Counted from the first letter of the stretch, positions 26,675-34,921 are shown. The stretch: DNA of 64,000 bases from Nitrospira sp. CR1.1 (GCA_014055465.1 WIAF01000007.1:186001-250000), one strand, 5' to 3'. Notes: generated by a model not told the origin, from the sequence alone. Program-made: numbers and translations.

Positions 26675-26737
26675 TCGGCATCCGGCAGGTATTCATGCCG
26701 GGTGCGTGCCAGTCTATCAGCCCTCAGACGCCAGTAT

Positions 26738-26765
26738 TTAACACACCCGTAACATGCCAGTGATG
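26738..26765 (+). promoter_or_regulatory. Pho-box-like operator and promoter of the first pstS
   Basis: Hexamers TTAACA (26738-26743), GTAACA (26749-26754) and GTGATG (26760-26765), each separated by 5 bp. A -10 element TAGGAT (26786-26791) follows the last hexamer after 20 bp. About 70 bases upstream of the pstS ATG. Confidence 0.75.
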
Positions 26766-26836
26766 TGCCAGCAATCATCGGTTTGTAGGATGAGTCGACT
26801 ACGGACGATACCACTACTCTAGCGGAGGAGAGGAAC

Positions 26837-27955
26837 ATGTTGAGTCAGGGACAGAGGCAGCGATGGGGACGGCGAGCAGTCGTTGTGGGCCTGGCGGGAG
26901 TCCTGGCTACGACTGGTTCGTTGGCCGTGTTTCCGACAGGAGTGGCGCGGGCCGAGAACGCGGGGCCTGCGGCGAGTCTGGCAACTGAAGAAGGATTGGT
27001 GCAATACAATCCGCAGGCTCAAGTGGCGGGAAGTCTTCGCGTTCAAGGCTCCGAGACAATGTCGCTCCTCATGAGTCGTCTTGCGGGTGAGTTCCAACGG
27101 CGCCAGCCAAATGTCTCGATCACTGTGAGCGGGGGCGGTTCAACGAAGGCCGTGAACGAGTTCGTCCAACCCCCGGCAAAGTTGAGCGGGAAAATCGCCC
27201 TCAAGGAAGAACGCCCGACCTATGTGTCTCTGGTGGCCTCCTCGCGGGAATTGCTTGATGCGGAAATCAAACAATTTGTTGCACAGCATGGATATGAACC
27301 GACCGGCATCCCTGTCGCGGTCGATGCTGTGGCGCTCTACGTCCACCGTGATAATCCCATTCAGGGCCTGACGCTCGACCAGGTCGATGCCATGTTTTCA
27401 ACCACGCACAATCGCGGATTAAAAACGAACCTCTCCCAATGGGGTGCTCTGGGCCTGCAAGACGGGTGGGAGAAGGCTCCCGTCAGACTGTACGGTCGGG
27501 ATCGGCGATCTGGGACGCGCGCCTTCTTTCAGGAACATTGTTTAGCCGGCGGTGAATTCGCGCCGACCCTTCGGGAGGAACCGGGAGCCGCGTCGGTCAT
27601 TCTTGGCCTGACGCGCGATCAATTGGGTATCGGCTACAGCGGATTAGGTCTGGAGACTTCCAATGTACGGATCGTTCCACTCGCGGAGAATCAAGGGATG
27701 CCCTTTGTCGCTCCCACGGCAGCAACCGTATCCGACCAAACGTACCCTCTTCGCCGGATGCTGTATCTGTATATCGATAAATCCCGGAAGGCTCCTCTTG
27801 CCCCTGCCGTGCAGGAATTTCTGACCTTTGTAACGAGTCGCGAAGGCCAGGAAGCCGTGATGAAGGCGGGGTTTTTCCCGCTTCCGATGAACCAGGTCAA
27901 GAAGAATTTCCTGGCTCTCGGCCTTGCCGGTCAGGATACTCCTCTCCCGAATTGA
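26837..27955 (+). CDS. pstS: Phosphate ABC transporter substrate-binding protein PstS (first copy)
   Basis: 372 residues. A long N-terminal signal peptide (QRWGRRAVVVGLAGVLATTGSLAVFPTGVARA, twin-arginine-like RR plus hydrophobic core, no lipobox) is followed by a PstS-like fold: RVQGSETMSLLMSRLAGEF near residue 67, SGGGSTKA, and the phosphate-pocket block YGRDRRSGTRAFFQEH. This copy is separate from the pstCAB operon and lies 9 kb upstream of it. Ser/Gly/Thr residues that bind phosphate in the family are present. A Pho-box-like site at 26738-26765 and a GGAGG before the ATG support its expression under phosphate limitation. Confidence 0.9.
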   Translation: MLSQGQRQRWGRRAVVVGLAGVLATTGSLAVFPTGVARAENAGPAASLATEEGLVQYNPQAQVAGSLRVQGSETMSLLMSRLAGEFQRRQPNVSITVSGGGSTKAVNEFVQPPAKLSGKIALKEERPTYVSLVASSRELLDAEIKQFVAQHGYEPTGIPVAVDAVALYVHRDNPIQGLTLDQVDAMFSTTHNRGLKTNLSQWGALGLQDGWEKAPVRLYGRDRRSGTRAFFQEHCLAGGEFAPTLREEPGAASVILGLTRDQLGIGYSGLGLETSNVRIVPLAENQGMPFVAPTAATVSDQTYPLRRMLYLYIDKSRKAPLAPAVQEFLTFVTSREGQEAVMKAGFFPLPMNQVKKNFLALGLAGQDTPLPN

Positions 27956-28468
27956 TCCCGCGTGAGGTAGAACAAGCGCTAGAGCCGCAGGTCATCGAGG
28001 CGATTTCCTCCGATGCCTGCGGCGAGAAGCCGTGATCCTCCTCCTCGTTTTGATGAATGACGGCCCGCGTTCGCATCTCCACGCGATCCTCCCGCCTTTC
28101 TCGAATTATCGTCCCTCCGAACGCTCGTCGTTCGTGGTATACTCCACGGTTATCCTCCCGACGCTTCTCTCCGTCCGGCAGAATTGGTCCGGATCCATGG
28201 TTACCGAACCTCGGCGTCATGCGAGCAGCCATAAGGCTTGCGTCGCACATGACGATACGGGCGTTTGCCGATCCGGGGAGGATGACGCACAGCACATGCA
28301 CAAAAACCAGCTTGTCGGGAGTCAGTGGAGCGACGATGCGGAACTTGGGCGGGCGCCTTAGCAGATGGGGCATGGCCATCCAGCACCCGCAAGGCCGCAG
28401 CGTTCTCCCGGGTGACAGGAACCGTCATGCCTCACGACCCGAGTGATTGAGACTTCTCCGGGGTGTCG
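27956..28468. other. Intergenic stretch, no gene seen
   Basis: About 510 bases between the first pstS and the convergent lipoprotein gene. Frames of 100-160 codons exist on both strands, but their products show no signal peptide, no domain and biased Arg/Ser content, and none has a good ribosome binding site. No repeat or tRNA-like structure was noticed. Confidence 0.5.
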
Positions 28469-29428
28469 CTATTGAGTGGTGGACCTGCGGGGTGTTTTGC
28501 TTTTCGCGCGAGCGGAGTCGAGGTCTTGCTGGATTTGTGTGAGCTGATCCTGCAACGCCTGCATCTGTTTACGTTGATTGTCCAGGCGGTTCCGAAGTTC
28601 AAGATTTGAGGTGGTCAGCTCACGGACTTGAAGGCGAAGCTCCTCTGCCTGACTGCCTGTGGCATCCACCGGTACGCTGCCCTTTACGCCGGTTTCTGTT
28701 GAATTTTCCGCAGGGAGCGGGATTGAATGTGACCCTTCAGGCGAGGGGGCTGCTGGACGGTTTCGCAGCGCGAGAACCTCCTTGGCATTGAGCGAGAGAT
28801 GGACTTTCTCAAAGTACGCCCAGCGTGGTTCTTCTGCGTCGGGCACCATAGCTGCCGTTGCCGGCGCCGCGGCCCACAACTTCATTCCTTTGGTATCCCG
28901 TAGATCCTTCACCTCGCCTCCGGCCGTATCAGCCCGGGTGAAGGCGGAGTGATCCGTGAGCACGATATGAAGATACCGGCCACGCAGAAACAGCGCGCCG
29001 GTTGTGCGTTCCTCGCTATAGCTCGTCTGCGATTTGGGCAAGGAGAAAAACACGCGCTCGGTTGGACTCACTTGTTGAAAAGCCTGTGCGAGCGGCGCGG
29101 CGATACGGTTCAACTCGATATCAGTGAAGACCGGAACCGGCCGTGGCTGTTCCAGGAGGCCGACGAGGGTTCCGCTCCACCCGCTCACCATCAACGAACC
29201 GAGAAGCACTCGAACCTCCTCGGTCGTCACCTGCGCAGGATGATTGTTCTCTGCCGGAGAAGGCCCGCGGTGGACGGTGGGATCTGTTTGAATCCCCACC
29301 TGGCTGTTCTGTTGGTCGAACAACACCTTGCCCCCGCTGAGTAGTGAGCAGGCGGAGGTCAGGCACATGAGCGCGACGAGGCAGAGACTGCGGCGCAATT
29401 TCACGAGCGGGGCTGCTGTGGTGCCCAT
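28469..29428 (-). CDS. Lipoprotein with C-terminal coiled coil
   Basis: 319 residues from the ATG at 29428 (AGGG about 8 bases upstream); ATG at 29443 and 29560 are less likely because they overlap the upstream gene. The signal peptide ends in a lipobox, CLTSAC. The middle is globular with no recognised family, and the last 60 residues are a coiled coil (AEELRLQVRELTTSNLELRNRL and on). It is the third gene of a minus-strand group with the two lipoproteins upstream, all with lipoboxes, which points to a cell-envelope complex. Function unknown. Confidence 0.75.
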   Translation of the reverse strand: MGTTAAPLVKLRRSLCLVALMCLTSACSLLSGGKVLFDQQNSQVGIQTDPTVHRGPSPAENNHPAQVTTEEVRVLLGSLMVSGWSGTLVGLLEQPRPVPVFTDIELNRIAAPLAQAFQQVSPTERVFFSLPKSQTSYSEERTTGALFLRGRYLHIVLTDHSAFTRADTAGGEVKDLRDTKGMKLWAAAPATAAMVPDAEEPRWAYFEKVHLSLNAKEVLALRNRPAAPSPEGSHSIPLPAENSTETGVKGSVPVDATGSQAEELRLQVRELTTSNLELRNRLDNQRKQMQALQDQLTQIQQDLDSARAKSKTPRRSTTQ

Positions 29429-29433
29429 GGACC

Positions 29434-29796
29434 CTACTGGCATATGAACTGAATTCCCCACAATCTCTCGCCTCCCATTTGCCCTCGCCATGCTCGATCC
29501 GCGGCGCGGCTCACCTTTGGTATCTCGCCTTCTTTCTGGACTTTGGATCCAGCCGGGCATTTCCGGTTGATAAGCTCCATGGCGTCTCGCCGCTCGCTTG
29601 ATGTGAGGACATCGACTTCATTTTGAAATGGGTATGTGACGAGCCCTCCTGTCGGCGTGTCGCGGACCAGCGTCACGCCTCCTCCGCAGGCGCTGCAGGC
29701 CCACACCAGCGCGAGTGCGACGGTGCCGTTGAGCAAACCACTCCGCCCTCGCGCCGGTCGGATCCTCTCGAAGACTGTCAGCGGGACTCGGCGCAA
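29434..29796 (-). CDS. Small putative lipoprotein
   Basis: 120 residues with a hydrophobic stretch LLNGTVALALVWAC that ends in cysteines (WACSACGGG), fitting a lipobox. The mature part has two further cysteines (RKCPAG and the C-terminal FICQ). The start at 29796 overlaps the end of the Slp gene by 19 bases, and the stop lies 5 bases before the next gene, so translation is probably coupled. The mature sequence (SSERRDAMELINRKCPAGSK) recalls small lipoproteins of unknown function in other Gram-negatives. Function unknown. Confidence 0.65.
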   Translation of the reverse strand: MRRVPLTVFERIRPARGRSGLLNGTVALALVWACSACGGGVTLVRDTPTGGLVTYPFQNEVDVLTSSERRDAMELINRKCPAGSKVQKEGEIPKVSRAADRAWRGQMGGERLWGIQFICQ

Positions 29797-30317
29797 TAGG
29801 TCTCCTCCTCAAGCGGCTGATATCCTGCCCCAAAGTTCGGGAAATCAGCAATCTCTTTTCCTCCGGTGTTCCAAATGTGAAGGCACTGGGCCGTAAGGGC
29901 CGGAAGACTGCGTTGACTATCCTCAATGGCGACCACCGCGGCGTGTTGCGTGGTCCCGATGGCAATGACGCGATTCCCGGGCTGCAAATGGTTTGCGGGA
30001 ACTTTGCCGTTGAAATAGACGAGGAATTCCCCCCTGCCTCGTTCCGTATCAGTCGGACCATAGGCCGGGTGCTCGACGATCGGCAGTTGAGTCAGGACCA
30101 TAGTCACCAGGCCATCTTTTTGGGGAGCCTGTAGGATTCGACCACCCAGTTGAACTTTTTTCCCTACTTTGCCATTCGGAGCCATGCGCCAGTCCGTAAA
30201 GTCGAAATTCTGATCCGCCCCCTCCAGAACCTGGGGCGAGAAGATGCGTTGTGGTCCGCATCCGCTGAGTACCATGCCGATCAGCACACCCACGATCGCT
30301 CCTCGGTATATCTTCAT
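29778..30317 (-). CDS. slp: Slp-family outer membrane lipoprotein
   Basis: 179 residues from the ATG at 30317, which has AAAGG upstream; ATG at 30332 is an alternative. The signal peptide ends in the lipobox LSGC. The mature part fits the Slp/YeaY family: VLEGADQNFDF, GGRILQ, and the VPANHLQPGNRVIAIGT block. Slp proteins are outer membrane lipoproteins induced by starvation or stationary phase in E. coli. First gene of the three-gene lipoprotein group, downstream of the porin gene on the same strand but with its own start. Confidence 0.82.
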   Translation of the reverse strand: MKIYRGAIVGVLIGMVLSGCGPQRIFSPQVLEGADQNFDFTDWRMAPNGKVGKKVQLGGRILQAPQKDGLVTMVLTQLPIVEHPAYGPTDTERGRGEFLVYFNGKVPANHLQPGNRVIAIGTTQHAAVVAIEDSQRSLPALTAQCLHIWNTGGKEIADFPNFGAGYQPLEEETYCAESR

Positions 30318-30385
30318 TGCAGGCCTTTCCATTTTCTAGAGACCGGTTCGGTGAACGATGCGTGACGACGTCTGCATTCGTGTCG

Positions 30386-31930
30386 TTACATGAATCGTAT
30401 TTGCCACTGTACCAAGAAGGCATTCTGGGCGAAAGGGTCGCCCACGCCGCGTGTCGGATCGACGACGTTGTTGGGTCCGTTGCCGGAGTGATGGCGGAAC
30501 TCGTAGTTGACTTGGAGCTTGGACTGCACCTTGGGCGGGAAATTTTCGAAATAGTAGCTCAGGCCGATAATGGTTCTGGTGTACAGATCATTACTGATCC
30601 TGGTATTGGGATCGAATTGTTCGTACATAATGACCGGCTCAAAGTTTTCGAGCGGTCCGTCAGTAATCAAATACTTGGCCAGCACATACCAGGTGCGTCG
30701 TTGCACCCCTGGTGCGCCGGAGCCGCCGCAGATAAGTTGGACATCGCAGGCGCCGTTGGCCGGTCGTCCAACCGTGGTCTGGTTCGCTCCGTCGTGCCCC
30801 TGCCAGATTTCTCCCTGCACCATGAAGCCGGGCAGAATTTTAGAGGTATAACGAAAGTCCAATCCGTAGCGATCAAAAGCTCCTTTCCCGCGACCGTTGA
30901 TATTGGTATTGGCGTTGTTCGATTCGCCTTGAATGGTGGTGAAACTGATAAAGGACACGTCGCTTCCGAACAAGCGTATCCGCGAGTAGAAGCTTTTGGG
31001 GGCGTTTGATCCGGTCGCGTTGGCCTCATAATTGTTGTTGTTCATAATACCGACCACATACTCCAGCCGGTTGAACAGTTTGCCTCGCATATCGAGGAAA
31101 TAGTCACGCTCTTGGAGAAACTCGACTGTCCCGGCGGACCCGGTACGATTGCCGACTCCGGAGCCGACCGACGTGAGGTATGGCGAACTGATGATATCGC
31201 GCAACCCGCCGGAGGTTTCCGTGAAAATACCGAAGGGCATTCGAAAGATACCCATACGGAAATAATTCACATTCGGCGCCCATGACTGCACGGGTCGTAT
31301 GTCGAGATAGGCTTCCCGAAAGAAGGTCGACGAGGTCGGCACTCCACCGGTGGCGGCGCTGCCTCCCGTCGGCGTGTTGTTCAAGAGATTGATGCTTTGA
31401 AATTCCATTAATGTGTGCCATCGCGGCAGGGTATCGCTAATACGGCCCCAGAAGAGAATTTCCGACCGCCGGATGGAGAGGTTGTCCTGACTTCGCCCTT
31501 CGGGCACATGCGCATCCTGATGGGTGTATAACCATTGGAGCGCGTTCAGTCCGAAATTCACCTTGTCCTTGAGAATCGGCAGCAACTCCGCCTTCGACTT
31601 CCATTCCTCCAGGCCGTCGACTCGTTTGTCCCGCTCTCCGCTCTTGTATTCCTGTTCGGCCCGGATCTGAATCCACTCCTCTTTACTGATCGTGCCCTTC
31701 TGCATCAGGAGGTCTTCGATTGACGTGCCGCCGAGAGGAATATCCGTCGCGGGAGGCGGCGTTCCGCTTCCACCCGGAGAAGGGCCCATTGCCTGGGCGA
31801 CCACCGTGTGTGTCTGCGGGGCCACTGGGCCTAACCGTGAATCGCCGGCCCAGGACGCAGTCGCGCACAGACTGAACATTGCGGTTCCGATGAGGCCGCT
31901 GATAGATGCAACCAACGGACGTATTTCCAT
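30386..31930 (-). CDS. Phosphate-selective porin O/P-like protein
   Basis: 514 residues from the ATG at 31930 (AAGGAGG 9 bases upstream; an ATG at 31939 would touch the ribosome binding site). It has a signal peptide (MEIRPLVASISGLIGTAMFSLCATASWA), a periplasmic helical stretch (DKRVDGLEEWKSKAELL), and then alternating beta-strand sequence ending in an aromatic C-terminal strand (QWQIRFM), as in outer membrane porins. Several strands (RMGIFRMPFGIF, FNRLEYVVGIMNN) recall the OprO/OprP family. The Pho-box-like site at 32002-32029 and the neighbouring phosphate genes support phosphate or polyphosphate uptake. Confidence 0.75.
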   Translation of the reverse strand: MEIRPLVASISGLIGTAMFSLCATASWAGDSRLGPVAPQTHTVVAQAMGPSPGGSGTPPPATDIPLGGTSIEDLLMQKGTISKEEWIQIRAEQEYKSGERDKRVDGLEEWKSKAELLPILKDKVNFGLNALQWLYTHQDAHVPEGRSQDNLSIRRSEILFWGRISDTLPRWHTLMEFQSINLLNNTPTGGSAATGGVPTSSTFFREAYLDIRPVQSWAPNVNYFRMGIFRMPFGIFTETSGGLRDIISSPYLTSVGSGVGNRTGSAGTVEFLQERDYFLDMRGKLFNRLEYVVGIMNNNNYEANATGSNAPKSFYSRIRLFGSDVSFISFTTIQGESNNANTNINGRGKGAFDRYGLDFRYTSKILPGFMVQGEIWQGHDGANQTTVGRPANGACDVQLICGGSGAPGVQRRTWYVLAKYLITDGPLENFEPVIMYEQFDPNTRISNDLYTRTIIGLSYYFENFPPKVQSKLQVNYEFRHHSGNGPNNVVDPTRGVGDPFAQNAFLVQWQIRFM

Positions 31931-32001
31931 TACGGACATCCTCCTTGTGTCTGGTGATTTCGTGAACGCGGGGGGATTGTAGTCAAGAGGCGTCACACTC
32001 A

Positions 32002-32029
32002 CGTTCACACTGTGTTACCGATGTGTAAA
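32002..32029 (-). promoter_or_regulatory. Pho-box-like operator and promoter of the porin gene
   Basis: On the minus strand: TTTACA (32029-32024), GTAACA (32018-32013), TGAACG (32007-32002), all with 5-bp gaps. A -10 element TACAAT (31981-31976) follows after 20 bp. The porin ATG is at 31930. Confidence 0.8.
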
Positions 32030-32090
32030 ACCATGGCGTGGATTGCTCGATGAGTCAGATTTTTTGCGACACCGATCCTCTTGCAGTTAG

Positions 32091-32801
32091 TCAGTCTGAC
32101 GACAGTTTGTAGCCAACGCCCCTGACCGTGACAATCCATTGCGGGACCGACGGCTTGTATTCCAGTTTCTGGCGGAGCGCGTGGATATGCACGTCCAATG
32201 CGTGTTCTTCAAGCGCGTAGTCTTCTCCCCAGACAAGATTGAGCAGCGCCTGGCGCGTCAGCACGCGTCCCGGGTTTTGCAAGAGCACACGGAGAATCTG
32301 GAACTCCTTCGGCGTCAGTTGAATCGATTTTCCCTCGACCCTGACCTCGTGTCGATCGAGATTCATGGACAGCGCACGGACTCGAAATTCCCTGGCAGGC
32401 GCGGATTGAAATTCCTGTCTCCGGAGGAGCGCCTTGATGATGGCCAGCCATTCGCGATGACGGTACGAATCGACCACGATATCGAATCCTGCGGCAAGGT
32501 CCTCTACGGTGTCTTCTTCCGTGCACGCTTCTCCCCGTGGTTGAAGCGCAATCATGGGGATGTGCTGGAACGCATGGCTTTGCCGTAATACAGAAATGAT
32601 CTTGTGCCGCCGGTCAATCAGCGCCAGTTTGAAGGCGGCTCGAGGAGCGAGGGACAGGGCGATCTCAGCCGTCGGCGCAAGGGACACCTGATACCCGTTC
32701 GGTCGCAGCACATGCAGGACGACCGCTGCGAAGTTCTCGTCCTTGGTCACGAACAGCACCGCGATGCCGTGAGGATGTCCCGATTCCGTCGCCAGCTGCA
32801 T
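32091..32801 (-). CDS. PhoB-like OmpR-family regulator with a degenerate receiver domain
   Basis: 236 residues. The C-terminal winged helix (about residues 140-234) is of the OmpR/PhoB type and ends in the classical VTVRGVGYKL. The N-terminal receiver keeps acidic residues (Asp21, Glu22) and a possible phospho-acceptor Asp63, but the conserved Thr is replaced by Gln87 and the conserved Lys by Asp111 (VVDSYRH where active receivers have VVKPF). Control by a classical phosphorelay may therefore be altered. It has a Pho-box-like site just upstream, placed to autoregulate it, and lies between the porin and psiE. No histidine kinase gene is adjacent. The -10 of that promoter is 6 bases before the ATG, so the mRNA may be leaderless. 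Confidence 0.85.
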   Translation of the reverse strand: MQLATESGHPHGIAVLFVTKDENFAAVVLHVLRPNGYQVSLAPTAEIALSLAPRAAFKLALIDRRHKIISVLRQSHAFQHIPMIALQPRGEACTEEDTVEDLAAGFDIVVDSYRHREWLAIIKALLRRQEFQSAPAREFRVRALSMNLDRHEVRVEGKSIQLTPKEFQILRVLLQNPGRVLTRQALLNLVWGEDYALEEHALDVHIHALRQKLEYKPSVPQWIVTVRGVGYKLSSD

Positions 32802-32833
32802 GACCCGATGCTACCGGCGCTCCGTTGCAGGCT

Positions 32834-32861
32834 TGTATCCCGATTGTTACGCCGGTGTAAA
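32834..32861 (-). promoter_or_regulatory. Pho-box-like operator and promoter of the PhoB-like regulator gene
   Basis: On the minus strand: TTTACA (32861-32856), GTAACA (32850-32845), GATACA (32839-32834), 11-bp period. A -10 element TAGCAT (32813-32808) follows after 20 bp; the ATG at 32801 is then almost at the transcription start. Confidence 0.75.
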
Positions 32862-32912
32862 TACCGCGACGCGAGCGACGTATAGTGGCGACTGCCGTTC
32901 GATTCGCCAAAA

Positions 32913-32940
32913 CGTAACGTAGTTGTAATGCCGTTGTGAA
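32913..32940 (-). promoter_or_regulatory. Second Pho-box-like site in the regulator-psiE intergenic region
   Basis: On the minus strand: TTCACA (32940-32935), ATTACA (32929-32924), GTTACG (32918-32913), 11-bp period. No -10 lies 20 bp downstream in this orientation. On the plus strand TAGATT occurs 21 bases past the site, so it may serve psiE in inverted orientation, or strengthen binding at the regulator promoter. Confidence 0.55.
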
Positions 32941-33063
32941 TGCCATGGAACAATAGCGAGATAGATTTGCGCTGGAGGTCGTGGTTCACAGGATTCGGGA
33001 AGGATCCGCGGGCAAACGGCTCAGCCATGACTCCTATCATTCGCAAGGAGGCGTATACAGATT

Positions 33064-33573
33064 ATGACGTTCACCAATTTTCCGGTTCGAGTGCCACGTG
33101 TCGCAGACGTCGCAGATCGCATCATTGAAACGGATCTCACCGACCTCTGGATGAAAGGAATTAAAGGCGTACTGAGTCTCCTGATTCTGACGATCCTTCT
33201 CGCCCTGACGGGAGGCGTTATCAAGACGTTTCTAGATATCCGATTGTTACTTGATGCGCCGGTTGAGGTCGGGCTTCGGCAGATCATTGTGGATACGCTG
33301 ATTCTCCTCGCGGTGGTCGAAGTCTTCAAGACGACGCTGACCTATTTCTCAGAAGGACGCGTGAAGGTGACCTTTATCGTCGATACGATTCTGGTCGTCA
33401 TGCTGACGGAGATCATTTCGCTGTGGTTCAAGGAAGCCGATCAGACCAAGCTCCTGTCGCTAGGAGCCATTGTCTTGGCATTGGGAGCGGTACGGATTGT
33501 TGCCGTGCGTTGCTCGCCCGCACAAGGAGAAGCCAGCGGGAAATGCGCGGGCTCTTGCCGGGAGGGAATCTAG
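33064..33573 (+). CDS. psiE: PsiE-like phosphate-starvation-inducible membrane protein
   Basis: 169 residues with about four hydrophobic segments (LSLLILTILLALTGGVI, IIVDTLILLAVVEVFKTTL, VKVTFIVDTILVVMLTEII, LLSLGAIVLALGAVRIVAV). The block with VVEVFKTTLTYFSEGRVKVTFIVDT resembles the PsiE family, which is induced by phosphate starvation in E. coli. The context (next to the PhoB-like regulator and Pho-box-like sites) supports this. An AAGGAGG lies 12 bases before the ATG, a longer gap than usual. Function of the family is not known. The C-terminus is Cys/Ser rich. Confidence 0.78.
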   Translation: MTFTNFPVRVPRVADVADRIIETDLTDLWMKGIKGVLSLLILTILLALTGGVIKTFLDIRLLLDAPVEVGLRQIIVDTLILLAVVEVFKTTLTYFSEGRVKVTFIVDTILVVMLTEIISLWFKEADQTKLLSLGAIVLALGAVRIVAVRCSPAQGEASGKCAGSCREGI

Positions 33574-33730
33574 CCCCCTGTCGCCACAGGGATACGTTCA
33601 CGCCATTGTCAGGCCTCGCTGAGGACGTGGACATAGAGAAACCACAAGGTGAGAGGCCTATGTTGCCACGGCCCTCCGGTTCTACGGTTCATCGGTTCGG
33701 AAACTTGGAAACATTCAACAAGGAGGTTCT

Positions 33731-33973
33731 ATGATGGTTCATCACGTTGCACTGCCGAGCAGCGAGTACAAAGTTCTAGAATTAGTGCACCTGAAGAAAT
33801 CTCTCACGCTGGAGCAGGTGGTGGCCCTGCTTCCTGAACTGAGCTGGAATCAGGTCTTTAAGACGGTTGATGAGTTGAGTCGGCGAGGAAAGATTATTCT
33901 GCTGCGAAAAGGGTTTGACTACGAAGTCGAGCGGGTTTCTCCCAGGCAGCCTGCATTGTCCTGCGTTGGATGA
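33731..33973 (+). CDS. Small winged-helix-like protein
   Basis: 80 residues, ATG at 33731 (or the next ATG, 33734) after an AAGGAGG. The predicted fold is helix-helix-helix-strand-strand: VLELVHLKKSLTLEQVVALL, then NQVFKTVDELSRRGKIILLRKGFDYEVERV. This fits a DNA-binding winged helix with Ser/Thr-rich start and a typical wing (RRGKIILLRKG). No exact family was recognised. It lies between psiE and a response regulator, so a regulatory role in this phosphate region is possible but unproven. Confidence 0.65.
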   Translation: MMVHHVALPSSEYKVLELVHLKKSLTLEQVVALLPELSWNQVFKTVDELSRRGKIILLRKGFDYEVERVSPRQPALSCVG

Positions 33974-34014
33974 TGACGTGACCGGGATCGTTTGATCCGT
34001 TCACGCACGAGCCG

Positions 34015-34707
34015 TCAGAGGCGCGAGCTCAATCGATACCGAAATCCCGGCAGTATTTCGAGAACCCCCGCCCCACTGTTTTCAAGCTTTCGACGAAGCC
34101 CGCGTATGTCGCGATCCAACTCCTGAAGCGTTATTTCCGGCCACTCCCCGAACAGAGGAGCCAGTAATGCGTCCGCCTTCAACAGGGTGTGTTCGCGACC
34201 GAGCAGGCAGCGGAGCAGCACCGTCTCTTTCCGTGACAGTGTGAGTTCTCGTTTCCCCAGCAGGACGACAAAATACGGACCCTGCGCTGTCACCGTCGCA
34301 TTTGGAACGGCGCTGACCTCCGCGGATGAATCTTCGCGTCGGCGAAGAACGGCTCGTACGCGGGAGGCAACCTCTCTTGGGCTAAACGGCTTCACCACAT
34401 AATCGTCGGCGCCCATATCCAGGCCGGCGATCCGTTCGGCTTCACCTCCGACCGCCGTCAGCATGATGATCGGGATGCCTCGCGTTGCAGGGCTTTGGCG
34501 CACCATCCGGCAGATCTCATGACCACTGAGTCCGGGCAACATGAGGTCGAGCAGAATGAGCGCTGGTCGGCGGCCTTGAATGTCCCGCCACCCGCTATGG
34601 CCATCGGTGGACAGCCACGTATGAAATCCGGCATGGCGAAGTGCGCGATCGAGCAGTTCGGCGTGAAGAGGTTCGTCTTCAATGATGTGCACGGTTGGAA
34701 TGGTCAT
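34015..34707 (-). CDS. OmpR-like response regulator (orphan)
   Basis: 230 residues from the ATG at 34707; ATG 34719 and TTG 34749 are possible too, and no clear ribosome binding site decides. The receiver is complete: IIEDEP acidic pair, phospho-acceptor Asp in LILLDLMLPG, Thr in IIMLTA, Lys in DDYVVKPFSP. The C-terminal part is a winged-helix-like domain (SRKETVLLRCLLGRE, DIRGLRRKLE, ILPGFRYRL). No kinase is adjacent. It converges with the small winged-helix gene; its C-terminal domain resembles that of the regulator at 44471-45193, so the two may be paralogues. Confidence 0.88.
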   Translation of the reverse strand: MTIPTVHIIEDEPLHAELLDRALRHAGFHTWLSTDGHSGWRDIQGRRPALILLDLMLPGLSGHEICRMVRQSPATRGIPIIMLTAVGGEAERIAGLDMGADDYVVKPFSPREVASRVRAVLRRREDSSAEVSAVPNATVTAQGPYFVVLLGKRELTLSRKETVLLRCLLGREHTLLKADALLAPLFGEWPEITLQELDRDIRGLRRKLENSGAGVLEILPGFRYRLSSRL

Positions 34708-34820
34708 ACGGTGTGACATGCTATGGAGCAATTGTTTCAGGTTCCTCAACGCTTGTTGTTGGTGCTGTTAATTTCACCATGAGATCGGCGCTCGTTGCTG
34801 AGAAGGCGCGGCAAGGAAAG

Positions 34821-34848
34821 TTAACATGCTGTTTACACTGGGTTGATG
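34821..34848 (+). promoter_or_regulatory. Pho-box-like operator and promoter of the pst operon
   Basis: TTAACA (34821-34826), TTTACA (34832-34837), TTGATG (34843-34848), each with a 5-bp gap. A -10 element TATGCT (34869-34874) follows after 20 bp. It precedes the second pstS by about 75 bases. Confidence 0.8.
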
Positions 34849-34921
34849 GCGTGGAAATGCCACAATCCTATGCTGAGCAGTGCAACGGTACAGGGCCGCT
34901 TTAACCGGAGGAATTGTGTCT

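Noticed and set aside
27897-28446. Open frames of 110-160 codons on both strands after the first pstS
   Set aside because: No domain, signal or ribosome binding site, and the minus one runs into pstS.
33977-34003. Imperfect hairpin between the winged-helix gene and the response regulator
   Set aside because: No T run on either strand and mismatches in the stem; too weak for a terminator call.
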